64,000 nt of DNA from Ramlibacter lithotrophicus (GCF_012184415.1 NZ_VTOX01000014.1:31145-95144); one strand, 5' to 3'. Shown: positions 54,957-63,874, numbered from the stretch's first letter. Notes: generated from the sequence alone by a model not told the origin. A program made the numbers and translations.

Positions 54957-55819
54957 GCCGCTTTGGCCACCGGCGCGGCGCCCGCGGCCGCCAGCGTCGC
55001 CGTGAGCTCCTTGCGGTAGCGATTGAGCTCCTGCACGCTCTTGAAGCTGCGATCGAGCAGCAGGCTCATGTTGTGCAGGATGCGGTCGACGACCTTGCCT
55101 TCCCACGCCGCGTCGAAGTTGATCTGCTTGTCGAGCCAGTGCTCCAGCCACTGCGGGTCGGGCAGGCGCGACTGGATGGTGTCGCGCGGGAACAGGTTCT
55201 TGTTGACGTGCAGGTTGGTCGGATGCAGCGCCTGCGCCGTGCGGCGCGCGCTCGCCATCAGGACGCCGACCTTGCTGAACGCCGCCTTCGCCTCGTTGCC
55301 GCACCTGGCGATCGCCCGCTTCATGTAGCGCAGGTAGGCCCCGCCATGGCGCGCCTCGTCCTGCGACAGGGTCTGGTAGATGTGCTTGATCACGGGCTCG
55401 GTGTGCCATTCGGACGCCCTGCGATACCAGTGGTTCAGGCGCACTTCTCCGCAGAAATGCAGCATCAGCGTCTCGAGCGCCGGGGCCGGCTCGAACTCGA
55501 ACCGGATTTCGTGCAGTTCCGCCTCGGTCGGCACGAGGTCGGGGCGGAACCGGCGCAGGTACTCCATGAGCACCAGGGAGTGCTTCTGCTCCTCGAAGAA
55601 CCAGATCGACATGAAAGCGGAGAAGTCGCTGTCGTCGCGGTTGTCGCGCAGGAACATCTCGGTCGCGGGCAGGGCGGCCCACTCCGTGATGGCGTTCATC
55701 TTGATCGTCCGGGCCTGCTCGTCCGAAAGCTTCGCCGCGTCGAATGAGTCCCAGGGAATGTCCTTGTCCATGTCCCAGCGGACGGACTCGAGTTGCTTGA
55801 ACAGTTCGGGGTACAGCAT
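54953..55819 (-). CDS. Ferritin-like diiron protein (acyl-ACP-desaturase-like)
   Basis: 288 aa soluble four-helix-bundle protein. Two carboxylate/His motifs typical of diiron centres: FFEEQKHSLV and LSQDEARHGGAYL, with further Glu residues in WAALPATEMF and CGEVRLNHW. The family is related to acyl-ACP desaturases and AurF-type oxygenases, but the reaction is unknown. Strong AGGAAAG ribosome binding site. Coupled to rfaE2 downstream. Confidence 0.8.
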   Translation of the reverse strand: MLYPELFKQLESVRWDMDKDIPWDSFDAAKLSDEQARTIKMNAITEWAALPATEMFLRDNRDDSDFSAFMSIWFFEEQKHSLVLMEYLRRFRPDLVPTEAELHEIRFEFEPAPALETLMLHFCGEVRLNHWYRRASEWHTEPVIKHIYQTLSQDEARHGGAYLRYMKRAIARCGNEAKAAFSKVGVLMASARRTAQALHPTNLHVNKNLFPRDTIQSRLPDPQWLEHWLDKQINFDAAWEGKVVDRILHNMSLLLDRSFKSVQELNRYRKELTATLAAAGAAPVAKAA

Positions 55820-56155
55820 TGGCGTCTTTCCTGAAGGCCGACAATTCTATGCGGCGGTGGATAACCCCGCCGCGGCAGGCGCGACGCGCCTTCACAAAGA
55901 TTTACCGGGGCGCCGCCGGCCGCCCTGGAACCACGCGCCGGCGATCCACTCCTACTGCGGACCTGCCCGGGCTGCCGGGCAGCCCGAATCCGTTTCTTGC
56001 TGCGAAGCCTTCCGGGACCGCCCGGATGCAATCCCGGAGCGACACTTCTCCTCCTCCCTCCCTCCTCCTTCGCTCCGGGGCGCTTCGCAGCATCTTTATT
56101 CCCGCGGCGCCGCAGGCCCGGCGCCTGCGGCCGGCGAGGAAGGGAGCCGGCCGCT
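55820..56155. other. Intergenic region with pyrimidine tract and hairpin
   Basis: 336 bases between gst and the ferritin-like gene, both minus strand; no gene seen. It holds a -10-like TAGAAT (minus, 55849-55844) before the ferritin gene, a 27-base pure pyrimidine tract at 56046-56072 and a 9-bp stem-loop GCCGCAGGC/GCCTGCGGC at 56109-56131 just after the gst stop. Confidence 0.5.
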
Positions 56156-56770
56156 TCAGGCCGGCTTCGAATCGATGAAGCTCTGGCGCTGCATCAGCTT
56201 GTCCTGCAGCTTCGCGAGGTTGGGGTAGCTGCCGCGCCAGTCGATGTCCGGGAAGCGGAAATCGAGGTAGCCGAGCGCGCAGCCGACCGCGATGTCGGCC
56301 AGGCTCAGGTAGATGCCGGCGCAATACGGCTTGTCGCCAAGCCCCTGGCTCATCGCCTTCACGCTGGCGTTGACCTTGCCCACCTGGCGGTCGATCCAGG
56401 CCTTGCTGCGCTCGCCCTGCGCCCGGCCCGGCCAGTGCGCTTCCATCCGCGCCAGGATGGCGGCGTCCATCACGCCGTCGGCCAGCGCCTCCCAGGTCTT
56501 GACCTCCGCCCGCTCGCGTCCGACGACCGGAATCAGCTTGCCGACCGGCGACAAGGTGTCCAGGTATTCGACGATCACGCGCGAGTCGAACAGCGCCTCG
56601 CCGCCTTCCATCACCAGGCAAGGCACCTTGCCGAGCGGATTGGACTGGGCGATGGTGGTGTCGGCGGCCCAGACGTCCTCCAGCACGAATTCGTAGTCCA
56701 GCTTCTTTTCCGCCATGACGATGCGCACCTTGCGCACGTAGGGGCTGGACATGGATCCGATCAGTTTCAT
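56156..56770 (-). CDS. Glutathione S-transferase family protein
   Basis: 204 aa cytoplasmic protein with thioredoxin-like N-domain (SSPYVRKVRIVMAEKKL, NPLGKVPCLV, LFDSRVIVEYLD) and helical C-domain (SLADIAVGCALGYLDFR). Resembles the YibF-like bacterial group. ATG 56770 follows AGAGAG; the longer frame upstream adds only two residues. Substrate unknown. Confidence 0.9.
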   Translation of the reverse strand: MKLIGSMSSPYVRKVRIVMAEKKLDYEFVLEDVWAADTTIAQSNPLGKVPCLVMEGGEALFDSRVIVEYLDTLSPVGKLIPVVGRERAEVKTWEALADGVMDAAILARMEAHWPGRAQGERSKAWIDRQVGKVNASVKAMSQGLGDKPYCAGIYLSLADIAVGCALGYLDFRFPDIDWRGSYPNLAKLQDKLMQRQSFIDSKPA

Positions 56771-56898
56771 GGACACTCTCTTGAGGACGTTCGAGTTCTG
56801 GCGTTGCGGTCATTCTACCGACGGCGCCCGGCCGCAGCAGTGGGGGCGCCACCCGCCGCCTGCCCGCGAGGCACGCGGGCCCCGCCCAGGGCGGCACC

Positions 56899-56904
56899 TA
56901 CAAT
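56899..56904 (+). promoter_or_regulatory. -10 element of purB
   Basis: TACAAT ends seven bases before the purB ATG at 56912, and the intervening bases CCCCGGC contain no Shine-Dalgarno. This is the expected geometry of a leaderless transcript. No clear -35 box. Confidence 0.5.
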
Positions 56905-56911
56905 CCCCGGC

Positions 56912-58291
56912 ATGACGCTTTCCACGATTTCCGCGCTGTCGCCGCTGGACGGGCGGTACGCGGGGCGGCTCGCCCCGCTGCGCCCGCTGATGAGCGAACA
57001 GGGCTACATGCACAAGCGGGTGCAGGTCGAGATCTGCTGGTTCATCGCCCTCAGCGACGCCGGCTTCGCCGAGTTCCGGCCGCTCACGCCCGGTGCCCGC
57101 ACTTACCTGCTGGGCCTGGTGAAGAATTTCTCCGAGGCCGACGGCCTGGCGATCAAGGAGATCGAGAAGACCACCAACCACGACGTCAAGGCGGTGGAGT
57201 ACTGGATCAAGTCGAAATTCGACGCGCGGCCGGAGCTCAAGGCCGCCGGCGAGTTCGTCCACTTCGCCTGTACCAGCGAGGACATCAACAACACGAGCCA
57301 TGCGCTGCAGCTCAAGGGCGCAAGGGAGCAGGTGATCCTGCCGGCGCTGGACGGTCTGATCGCGACGCTGCGCCGGATGGCCCACGACTGGGCCGACGTG
57401 GCGATGCTGAGCCGCACCCACGGCCAGACGGCGAGCCCCACGACCGTGGGCAAGGAGATCGCCAACGTCGTGGTGCGGCTGGCGGCGGCGCGCGAACGGA
57501 TCGCCGGCGTGAAGCTGCTGGCCAAGATGAACGGCGCCGTGGGCAATTACAACGCCCACCTCGCGGCCTGGCCCGACTTCGACTGGGAGTCGTTCAGCCG
57601 CAAGGTGGTCGAGACGCCCGAACCCGTGGGCCTGGGACTCACGTTCCAGCCATACAGCATCCAGATCGAACCGCACGACTACATGGCGGAGCTGTTCGAC
57701 GCCGTGGCCCGCGCCAACACCATCCTGGTCGACTGGTCCCGCGACATGTGGGGCTACATCAGCCTGGGCTACTTCAGGCAGCGGCTGCGCGAAGGCGAGA
57801 TCGGCTCGTCCACCATGCCGCACAAGGTCAATCCGATCGACTTCGAGAACGCCGAAGGCAACTTCGGGCTGGCCAACGCGCTGCTGCGGCACCTCTCGGA
57901 GAAGCTGCCGATCTCGCGCTGGCAGCGGGACCTCACCGATTCGACGGTGCTGCGCAACATGGGCGTGGCGCTGGGCTATGCGGCCCTCGGCTACCACTCG
58001 CTGGGCATCGGGCTGGCCAAGGTCCAGCTCAATGAAGCCGCCGTGGCCGAGGACCTCGACGCGTCCTGGGAAGTGCTCGCCGAGCCGATCCAGACCGTGA
58101 TGCGCCGCTATGCGGTGCCCGGCGCCTACGAGAAGCTCAAGGAAGTCACGCGCGGCAAGACCGTGCGCGCCGAGGACCTGCACGCGCTGATCCGCTCGCT
58201 GGAGATCCCCGAGGGCGAGAAGGAGCGGCTGCTGGCGCTGACGCCGGCCGGCTACACCGGCAAGGCCGCCGAACTGGCGCGCCGGGCGTGA
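56912..58291 (+). CDS. purB: Adenylosuccinate lyase
   Basis: Acts twice in purine synthesis (SAICAR to AICAR, adenylosuccinate to AMP); 459 aa. LSPLDGRYAG at the N-terminus, TSEDINNTSHAL, catalytic RTHGQTASPTTVGKE and the signature SSTMPHKVNPIDFENAEGN are intact. It is located 40 kb from purC/E/K, outside that cluster. Leaderless-type promoter directly upstream. Confidence 0.97.
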   Translation: MTLSTISALSPLDGRYAGRLAPLRPLMSEQGYMHKRVQVEICWFIALSDAGFAEFRPLTPGARTYLLGLVKNFSEADGLAIKEIEKTTNHDVKAVEYWIKSKFDARPELKAAGEFVHFACTSEDINNTSHALQLKGAREQVILPALDGLIATLRRMAHDWADVAMLSRTHGQTASPTTVGKEIANVVVRLAAARERIAGVKLLAKMNGAVGNYNAHLAAWPDFDWESFSRKVVETPEPVGLGLTFQPYSIQIEPHDYMAELFDAVARANTILVDWSRDMWGYISLGYFRQRLREGEIGSSTMPHKVNPIDFENAEGNFGLANALLRHLSEKLPISRWQRDLTDSTVLRNMGVALGYAALGYHSLGIGLAKVQLNEAAVAEDLDASWEVLAEPIQTVMRRYAVPGAYEKLKEVTRGKTVRAEDLHALIRSLEIPEGEKERLLALTPAGYTGKAAELARRA

Positions 58292-58331
58292 GGATGGCCC
58301 TGGCACGCGCCGGCACCCGCGAGGAGCGCGC

Positions 58332-58892
58332 ATGGCGCTGAAGTCGACCATCTTCAAGGCGCAGCTGGCGATCGCCGACATCGACCACGGCTACTACGCC
58401 GACCATGCCCTGACGCTTGCCCGCCATCCGAGCGAGACCGACGAGCGGATGATGATCCGGCTGTCCGCGCTGGCCCTGGAGGCGCACCTGCTGCAGACGC
58501 TGTGCGGCGGCGACGGCACGCTGGCTTTCGGCGCGGGCCTGTCGGACCCGGACGAACCGGATGTCTGGCTGCGCGATTTCACCGGCGCGACGCGGCTCTG
58601 GGTCGAAGTCGGGCAGCCCGACGAGAAGCCGCTGGTGCGAGCCTGCGGCAAGGCCGACCAGGTGCGCGTCTACTGCTTCCATCACGCGGCCGAGGTCTGG
58701 TGGCGCGGGATCGAATCGAAGGTGGCCCGCCTGCGCAACCTGAGCGTCTGGCGCATCCCTTCGCCGGCGTCGCAGGAGCTCGCCGCGCTGGCCCAACGCT
58801 CGATGCAGTTGCAGGCGACGGTGCAAGAAGGCGGGCTGACGCTGAGCGACGGCGCCGCCAGCGTGCACGTGGAGCCGGTGCGCTGGAAGTGA
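58332..58892 (+). CDS. yaeQ: YaeQ family protein
   Basis: 186 aa cytoplasmic protein with a PD-(D/E)XK-like fold by family. ALKSTIFKAQLAIADIDHGYY at the start, HPSETDERMMIRLSALALEA and LWVEVGQPDEK are characteristic. E. coli YaeQ was reported to suppress RfaH loss, but the molecular role is unclear. 40 bases after purB. Confidence 0.92.
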   Translation: MALKSTIFKAQLAIADIDHGYYADHALTLARHPSETDERMMIRLSALALEAHLLQTLCGGDGTLAFGAGLSDPDEPDVWLRDFTGATRLWVEVGQPDEKPLVRACGKADQVRVYCFHHAAEVWWRGIESKVARLRNLSVWRIPSPASQELAALAQRSMQLQATVQEGGLTLSDGAASVHVEPVRWK

Positions 58893-58898
58893 GGCGGC

Positions 58899-59198
58899 TC
58901 AAGGCATGAGGCGGCCGCAGTTCCAGCACTGCTCGAAGCCGCCTTCCACCAGTTCGCCGCAGGCACACCGCCAGCGCCGCTGCGGCACGTGCGACAGGTC
59001 GTGCAACAGCGCGCGGGCCGCGAGCTCCTGCCGGTCGTCGGTCACCCAGATCTCGGGCAGGCACTGGTCGGGCGGCAGTTCGCCGGCCGCGGCACCGAGA
59101 AAGTAGCGCTGGACGCTGGCCTCGATGCCGGCCTGGCGCAACGCCTCCACCCAGAGCGCGGCAATCGCGATGTTGGGAGCCTGGGTGAGCCGGCGCAT
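58899..59198 (-). CDS. DUF2007-like small protein with zinc ribbon
   Basis: 99 aa. The N-terminal part (TQAPNIAIAALWVEALRQAG, QRYFLGAAAGELPPD, LPEIWVTDD) matches putative signal-transducing DUF2007 proteins. The C-terminal CACGELVEGGFEQCWNCG has CxC and CxxC pairs suited to zinc. It starts three bases after the DUF3717/DUF1289 gene stop and is likely cotranscribed. Confidence 0.75.
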   Translation of the reverse strand: MRRLTQAPNIAIAALWVEALRQAGIEASVQRYFLGAAAGELPPDQCLPEIWVTDDRQELAARALLHDLSHVPQRRWRCACGELVEGGFEQCWNCGRLMP

Positions 59199-59201
59199 CG
59201 C

Positions 59202-59627
59202 TCAGGCACCCGTGGCCGCGGTGCCTGCGGCGGCACGTTCGGCGTAGCGGTTGAAGCGCCAGGCCTCGCCCTGCTCCGTGATGCGGCGCCACACCTGCCG
59301 CTTCTGCACCGCGCCGAGGGCCGGCCAGTGCTGCACCTCGTCGAAAGTCCGCCCGCAGCCCTTGCACACCGCGTCGCCCTGCGCCGTTGAACAGATCGCG
59401 ATGCACGGCGTATCCGGCGTCGTCTCGTACCACGCGTCCCAGGCCGCGCGCGCCGGCGCCGGCAGGGCCCGCTCGTCGATCGCGTCGGCCCGGCGAACCG
59501 CCAGCAGCGCATAGACCTCGGCCAGCGCCCGCAGCTCGGGCCCGAGCTCGACGCCATCGGCGCCGCGGCGCCGGGCGCGCCAGAAGTTGATGGCGGCCTC
59601 GATGTCGGTGATGTGGATGTCGGCCAC
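59202..59627 (-). CDS. DUF3717-DUF1289 fusion protein
   Basis: About 141 aa. The N-terminal DUF3717 segment reads ITDIEAAINFWRARR; the C-terminal DUF1289 segment has cysteines in TPCIAIC and CKGCGRTFDEVQHW, a short Fe-S- or zinc-binding motif. The start is taken as GTG 59627, where DUF3717 begins; an ATG at 59672 would add 15 residues unlike the family. Function unknown. Confidence 0.75.
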   Translation of the reverse strand: MADIHITDIEAAINFWRARRRGADGVELGPELRALAEVYALLAVRRADAIDERALPAPARAAWDAWYETTPDTPCIAICSTAQGDAVCKGCGRTFDEVQHWPALGAVQKRQVWRRITEQGEAWRFNRYAERAAAGTAATGA

Positions 59628-59701
59628 GGCAGGCGGGAAGTGGCGGCCATGATAGCGTCCGGCCGCCCGCACGTTTCGCGCGCCTGTGATCTAATCGCGG
59701 C

Positions 59702-59962
59702 ACGAAGGGGAGTAGCTCCACCCTGAACCCGCAAGGAAGGCCCCGCTCGCCGGTGCCGCCAGCCTTCAGGTCAGCGGCAGGTCGTCAATACGAAGCCACG
59801 GCTTCCGGCCTGCCGGGCGTGCAACGGTTCATCCGGCGCCGGGCAAGACCTTCGATTGCACCTGAACCAGGTGCGGTCGAACGCGCTCGCTTCCTCTTCG
59901 GGGCTCACAGCTCGTGCCGCCGCGCCTGGCCAGGGTTCCCGTACGAACTTGCCTCGGAGCCA
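59702..59962 (+). ncRNA. yybP-ykoY Mn2+ riboswitch
   Basis: The 5' UTR of terC begins with AAGGGGAGTAGC, the hallmark 5' strand of the yybP-ykoY aptamer. It is followed by GTCGTCAATACGAAGCC and a distal CTCGGAGCC close to the start codon. A nested hairpin TTCGA...GCACCTG/CAGGTGC...TCGAA lies at 59851-59881. This class binds Mn2+ and controls TerC/MntP-type exporters. Exact boundaries are estimated; a -10-like TCTAAT lies at 59690-59695. Confidence 0.85.
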
Positions 59963-59967
59963 AAAAC

Positions 59968-60645
59968 ATGGAGTTTCTCTCAGCCGCCTGGTGGTCCGCC
60001 CTGCTGGCCATCATCCTCATCGACCTGGTGCTCGCCGGCGACAACGCGATCGTGATCGCGCTGGCGGCCCGCAACCTGCCGCCCGCCCTGCAGCGCAAGG
60101 CGATCGTCTGGGGCACGGTGGGAGCCATTGCCGTGCGCTCCGCCATGACCGTGGGCGTGGTCTGGCTGCTCAAGATCCCGGGGCTGATGCTGGTCGGGGG
60201 GCTGGGGCTGGTCTGGATCGCCTACCGGCTGCTGGCCGACACCGACACCGGCGAAGAGCACGGACCGGTGGTCAGCACCTTCTGGGGCGCCATGAAGACC
60301 ATCATCGTCGCCGACGCGCTGATGGGCGTGGACAACGTGCTGGGCGTCGCCGGTGCCGCGCACGGCTCCTTCGACCTCGTCGTCATCGGCCTCCTGGTCA
60401 GCGTGCCGATCGTCGTGTTCGGCAGCACGCTGGTGCTGAAGCTGGTGGAGCGCTTCCCCATCATCATCCGCGCCGGCGCGGCCGTGCTGGCATTCACCGC
60501 CGCCAAGATGATCGTCGGCGAGCCGCTGCTGGACGGCGTGTTCGACCAGTCGGCGCCGGCGCGCTGGGCCCTGTATGCGATTGCCATCGCCGGCGTGCTG
60601 ACCGCCGGCTGGCTGCAGTCCCGGCGCGCAGCCAGCACCGCCTGA
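59968..60645 (+). CDS. TerC-family membrane protein (probable Mn2+ exporter)
   Basis: 225 aa with about seven transmembrane segments. The paired acidic motifs AGDNAIVIALAARN (helix 1) and GVDNVLGVAGAAHG are the conserved metal-path motifs. Control by the yybP-ykoY element directly upstream supports manganese export, possibly metalating exported proteins as proposed for TerC members. ATG 59968 follows immediately on the riboswitch. Confidence 0.9.
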   Translation: MEFLSAAWWSALLAIILIDLVLAGDNAIVIALAARNLPPALQRKAIVWGTVGAIAVRSAMTVGVVWLLKIPGLMLVGGLGLVWIAYRLLADTDTGEEHGPVVSTFWGAMKTIIVADALMGVDNVLGVAGAAHGSFDLVVIGLLVSVPIVVFGSTLVLKLVERFPIIIRAGAAVLAFTAAKMIVGEPLLDGVFDQSAPARWALYAIAIAGVLTAGWLQSRRAASTA

Positions 60646-60708
60646 CCGTCTTCCGCACGCCTGGCCGCGGCGCTGCTGCCGGCGGCCGGGCGCGTCCGGT
60701 CGCGGTGC

Positions 60709-60714
60709 TATGCT
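60709..60714 (+). promoter_or_regulatory. Extended -10 of the 4-TM protein
   Basis: TGCTATGCT (extended -10 with hexamer TATGCT) ends six bases before the ATG at 60721; no Shine-Dalgarno fits between, so a leaderless mRNA is likely. Confidence 0.45.
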
Positions 60715-60720
60715 GGCGCC

Positions 60721-61077
60721 ATGATCAAGCTCCTGGCGAAGTGGCTGCTCAGTGCCGCCGCCCTGCTGTTCGTGGCGTACGTCTACGACGGCGTGGCGGT
60801 CCGGAGTTTCGGCGCCGCCATGATCGCGGCGTTCGTCATCGGCCTGCTCAACACCGTGGTCCGGCCGATCCTGCTGGTGCTGACGCTGCCGGTGACGGTG
60901 CTCACGCTGGGCCTGTTCCTGTTCGTCGTGAACGCCCTGATGTTCTGGGCGGCCGCCAGCGTGCTGGACGGCTTCCAGGTGCGCGGCTTCGTCGCCGCGC
61001 TGGTCGGCTCGCTGCTGTACTCGGTGCTCGGGCTGGTGATCGAGTCAGCGCTGGAGCGCCTGTTCTCGAAGCAGTGA
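60721..61077 (+). CDS. Four-TM membrane protein ("phage holin family 4" type)
   Basis: 118 aa, four predicted transmembrane helices. The core IGLLNTVVRPILLVLTLPVT and NALMFWAAASVLDGF are hallmarks of the family PF04020. Despite the name these are usually chromosomal and not phage-linked; no phage genes are near. Convergent with the M48 gene, overlapping 33 bases. Confidence 0.88.
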   Translation: MIKLLAKWLLSAAALLFVAYVYDGVAVRSFGAAMIAAFVIGLLNTVVRPILLVLTLPVTVLTLGLFLFVVNALMFWAAASVLDGFQVRGFVAALVGSLLYSVLGLVIESALERLFSKQ

Positions 61078-62547
61078 TTCCACCTGCCGCGCGCGGCTGT
61101 CGATGATCGATGCCTCGACGTGGTCGCCCGGGGCGCGGGTGCCACGCCGCGCGAGTTCCTGGGCCGCCTTGAACCGGTCCAGTGCCGCCTCGTAATCGAG
61201 GTGCGCCACCTGCGCTTCGGCCTCCGCGCGGATCGCCCGCAGCTGCTGCCCCTGCGCCGCGTGCGCGCGAGCCAGCAGCTGCCAGGCCTGGGCGTCGCGC
61301 GGGTGCAGCGCCACCCAGGTCTGCAGCCGCTCGGCCGCCTCGGCGGGGCGGCCGCGCGCGATGCGGGCCTGCGACGCGAACAGCAGCTCCGGCCGTGCCG
61401 TCGGGGGAGCGTCCGCCAGGGCGAGCGCCTGCGCCGGCGTGCCGCCCTCCAGCGCGATCTCGGCCGCCAGCAGCGACGCGACTCGAGCGGCCTCGGCATC
61501 GCCGCGTACCGCATCCGCGAGCGTCCCGGCCAGTTTGCGCGCTGCCGGGTAGTCGCGCAGCTTCGCGCTCGCCAGTGCCGCGGCGTACAGGGCCGTGGCC
61601 TGGCGGGCCAAGGCCTGCGGCGCCGCAGCGTCGGCCCGCGAGTCGTTGACATAGCCTCGCAACACGTCCACGCCCGGGTTCGAGAGCACGCGCGCTCGGC
61701 CGACCATCATCGCGTGCACGAGGTCCGCCGCCGGAGAGCCCTGGCGCGCGGCGAGCTGCTGGCGCGACTGCATGTCGGCCGACCGCTCGGTGGTCATCGG
61801 GTGGGTGCGCAGGTAGGGAAAGCTGCCGTTGTCGTTCAGCCGCGAGGCCTGCTGCAGCTTGTCGAACATCGCGACGAAGCCCTGCGGCTCGAAGCCGGCC
61901 TGGGTCAGCACGCCGTAGCCGATGCGGTCCGCCTCGCGTTCCATGTCGCGCGAGAAATTCAGCTGGTTCTGCATGGCGAGCGCCTGGCCGCCCGTCACCA
62001 GCGCGTTCGCCGCCTCCGGGTTCTTGGAGGCCGCCAGCGCGCCCAGGATCATGGCGCCGATCACCCACGGCGCCTGCCGCTTCTCCTGCGTCATCAGCCG
62101 CGAGATGTGGCGCTGCGTGACGTGGCTCAATTCATGCGCGAGCACCGACGCCAGCTCGTCGCGCGTCGCGGTGACGCTGACCAGCCCCAGGTGCAGTCCC
62201 AGCCAGCCGCCCGGCAGCGCGAAGGCGTTGATGCTGCGGTCCTTCCCCAGCAGCACCTGCCAGGCGAAGCGCTCGTCGAGTTCCGCCGTCAGCTCGCCGC
62301 GGGTGCGGGCGGCGGCCAGCAGCCGCGCCCAGATGCCGCGCACGTATTCGTCGAGGATCGGATCGTCGATGTAGTCCGGATCGCGGTACAGCTCGCGGGC
62401 GATTCGCTCACCGAGCTTGCGCTCGGTGCTGGCGTTCATGTCGCTGGTGTCGCCGAGGGTGGGGATCTGCGCGCGCGCGGGCAGCGCCGCCAGCAGCGCC
62501 AGGCCCAGAACCGTACCGGCTGCCAGCCGTCCTTTCCAGTTGCTCAT
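61045..62547 (-). CDS. M48 metalloprotease with TPR region (BepA-like)
   Basis: 500 aa periplasmic protein. Signal peptide 1 to about 26. Zinc site HELSH at H138-E139-H142, third ligand E205 in MEREADRIG. The C-terminal about 220 residues are TPR-like helices. Domain order and length match BepA, which degrades stalled LptD/BamA intermediates; exact role inferred. ATG 62547 gives the signal peptide; a longer upstream frame is spurious. Confidence 0.92.
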   Translation of the reverse strand: MSNWKGRLAAGTVLGLALLAALPARAQIPTLGDTSDMNASTERKLGERIARELYRDPDYIDDPILDEYVRGIWARLLAAARTRGELTAELDERFAWQVLLGKDRSINAFALPGGWLGLHLGLVSVTATRDELASVLAHELSHVTQRHISRLMTQEKRQAPWVIGAMILGALAASKNPEAANALVTGGQALAMQNQLNFSRDMEREADRIGYGVLTQAGFEPQGFVAMFDKLQQASRLNDNGSFPYLRTHPMTTERSADMQSRQQLAARQGSPAADLVHAMMVGRARVLSNPGVDVLRGYVNDSRADAAAPQALARQATALYAAALASAKLRDYPAARKLAGTLADAVRGDAEAARVASLLAAEIALEGGTPAQALALADAPPTARPELLFASQARIARGRPAEAAERLQTWVALHPRDAQAWQLLARAHAAQGQQLRAIRAEAEAQVAHLDYEAALDRFKAAQELARRGTRAPGDHVEASIIDSRARQVESLLREQALQR

Positions 62548-62594
62548 GACCGTATGATGCGGCAACACCGTCAATCGTTCGTTTTCCTTTACAG

Positions 62595-63083
62595 ATGAGC
62601 TCGCTGACCCATTTCGACGCCCAGGGACAGGCCCACATGGTGGACGTCGGCGCCAAGCCGGCGACCCGGCGCGTAGCCGTGGCGGGCGGCCGCATCGAGA
62701 TGCTGCCGGCCACTCTGGCAATCATCGAGGCTGGCACGGCAAGGAAAGGCGACGTGCTGGGGATCGCCCGCATCGCCGGCATCCAGGGGGCCAAGAAGAC
62801 GAGCGAGCTGATTCCCCTGTGCCACCCGCTCGCCCTGACCCGCGTCGCGATCGAGTTCCTGGTGGAAAAGGGCGGCGCCGGCGGATCGGCCGTCGCGTGC
62901 ACCGCCACCGCCGAGACCGTGGGCCCTACCGGCGTCGAAATGGAAGCCCTCACCGCCGTCAACGTCGCCCTGCTCACCATCTACGACATGTGCAAGGCCG
63001 TCGACCGCGGCATGACGATCACCGGCGTGCGCCTGCTGGAGAAGCAGGGCGGGAAGTCGGGGCATTACGTGGCGACGGAGTGA
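62595..63083 (+). CDS. moaC: Cyclic pyranopterin monophosphate synthase
   Basis: Molybdenum cofactor biosynthesis step 1 with MoaA; 162 aa. SLTHFDAQGQAHMVDVG, the active-site KTSELIPLCHPL and VEMEALTAVNVALLTIYDMCKA are intact, ending GGKSGHY. No other moa genes are in the window. Confidence 0.97.
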   Translation: MSSLTHFDAQGQAHMVDVGAKPATRRVAVAGGRIEMLPATLAIIEAGTARKGDVLGIARIAGIQGAKKTSELIPLCHPLALTRVAIEFLVEKGGAGGSAVACTATAETVGPTGVEMEALTAVNVALLTIYDMCKAVDRGMTITGVRLLEKQGGKSGHYVATE

Positions 63084-63095
63084 GCAGCTGGCCGC

Positions 63096-63874
63096 TCACG
63101 GTGCCGGCGGCGCCGACCACAGCCGGCCGTAACTGCTGGATCCTGCCAGCGAGGGCAGCGTCAACCCGACGAGCCGCCCGTCGGGGCGGCCGGTAGCGGG
63201 AGCATTGAACGCGGAGTACCCCAGGCCCAGGCGATCGCCCTCGACATCGATTCCGATGAATTCGAGGATGGACGGGAACAGGTCGAAGGGAAGGATGACC
63301 TCGGTGTTCTTCGGCGGCAGGTCCCGTGCGATGAACCGGTTGTAAATGCGCCGCTCACGCGCCTGACGCAGCGTGGCGTCCACGGCGTTGTGCACCGCCA
63401 GATGGTCCCCGATGACCACCACGTTCGTGTCCTTCAGGTAGCCGCCCTGCTCGATGAAGCGCAGGAAATCCGCCAGTTGGTCGCTGGCGCACTCGACCAG
63501 CGCTTCGAAACGCGCGACGCCGCGGCGGCGGCACCCCGGCGAGAGGAAGCCGTCGGGGTTGTGGGTGTCCAGCGTCAGCAGCGTGAGATTGAAGGGTTGT
63601 CCCGAGCGGTGCAACTGCGCCAGCCTGGTCTTGGCCTGCGCGTACAGCGCCTCGTCGAAGAGACCCCAGAAGTTGAAGGCTTCCTTGGGCAATCCCCTCC
63701 TCTCCCATTCCTCCCGGCCGTGGACCTCGTCGTAGTGATGATCGCGCAGGAACCTGCCCTTCCCGGCGAACGACGACGGAGCGCCGCCCAGAAAGACGTT
63801 GCGATAGCCCATGCCGTGAAGGATGTCGCTCAGACACCCGGCGCCCGGCAGGAATGCGGGACCGATGGCGGAAC
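63096..63874 (-). pseudogene. Phosphoglycerol transferase/sulfatase-like gene, 5' end separated by IS
   Basis: About 259 codons of the C-terminal part of an alkaline-phosphatase-superfamily enzyme resembling OpgB/LtaS-type phosphoglycerol transferases. The intact frame runs from the IS junction: AFLPGAGCLSDILHGMGYRNV, then APSSFAGKGRFLRDHHYDEV, TLDTHNPDGF and the metal-site VIGDHLAVHN. A frame starting at ATG 63812 exists, but homology continues upstream of it to 63874 without a start, where the IS end begins. The N-terminal membrane part and the nucleophile region are missing and presumably lie beyond the IS. Translation could conceivably start at 63812, but it would lack the active site. 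Confidence 0.8.

Noticed and set aside
60721..61077. Phage-holin-named gene taken as a prophage sign
   Set aside because: The family is widespread on bacterial chromosomes and no phage structural, lysis or integrase genes are nearby.
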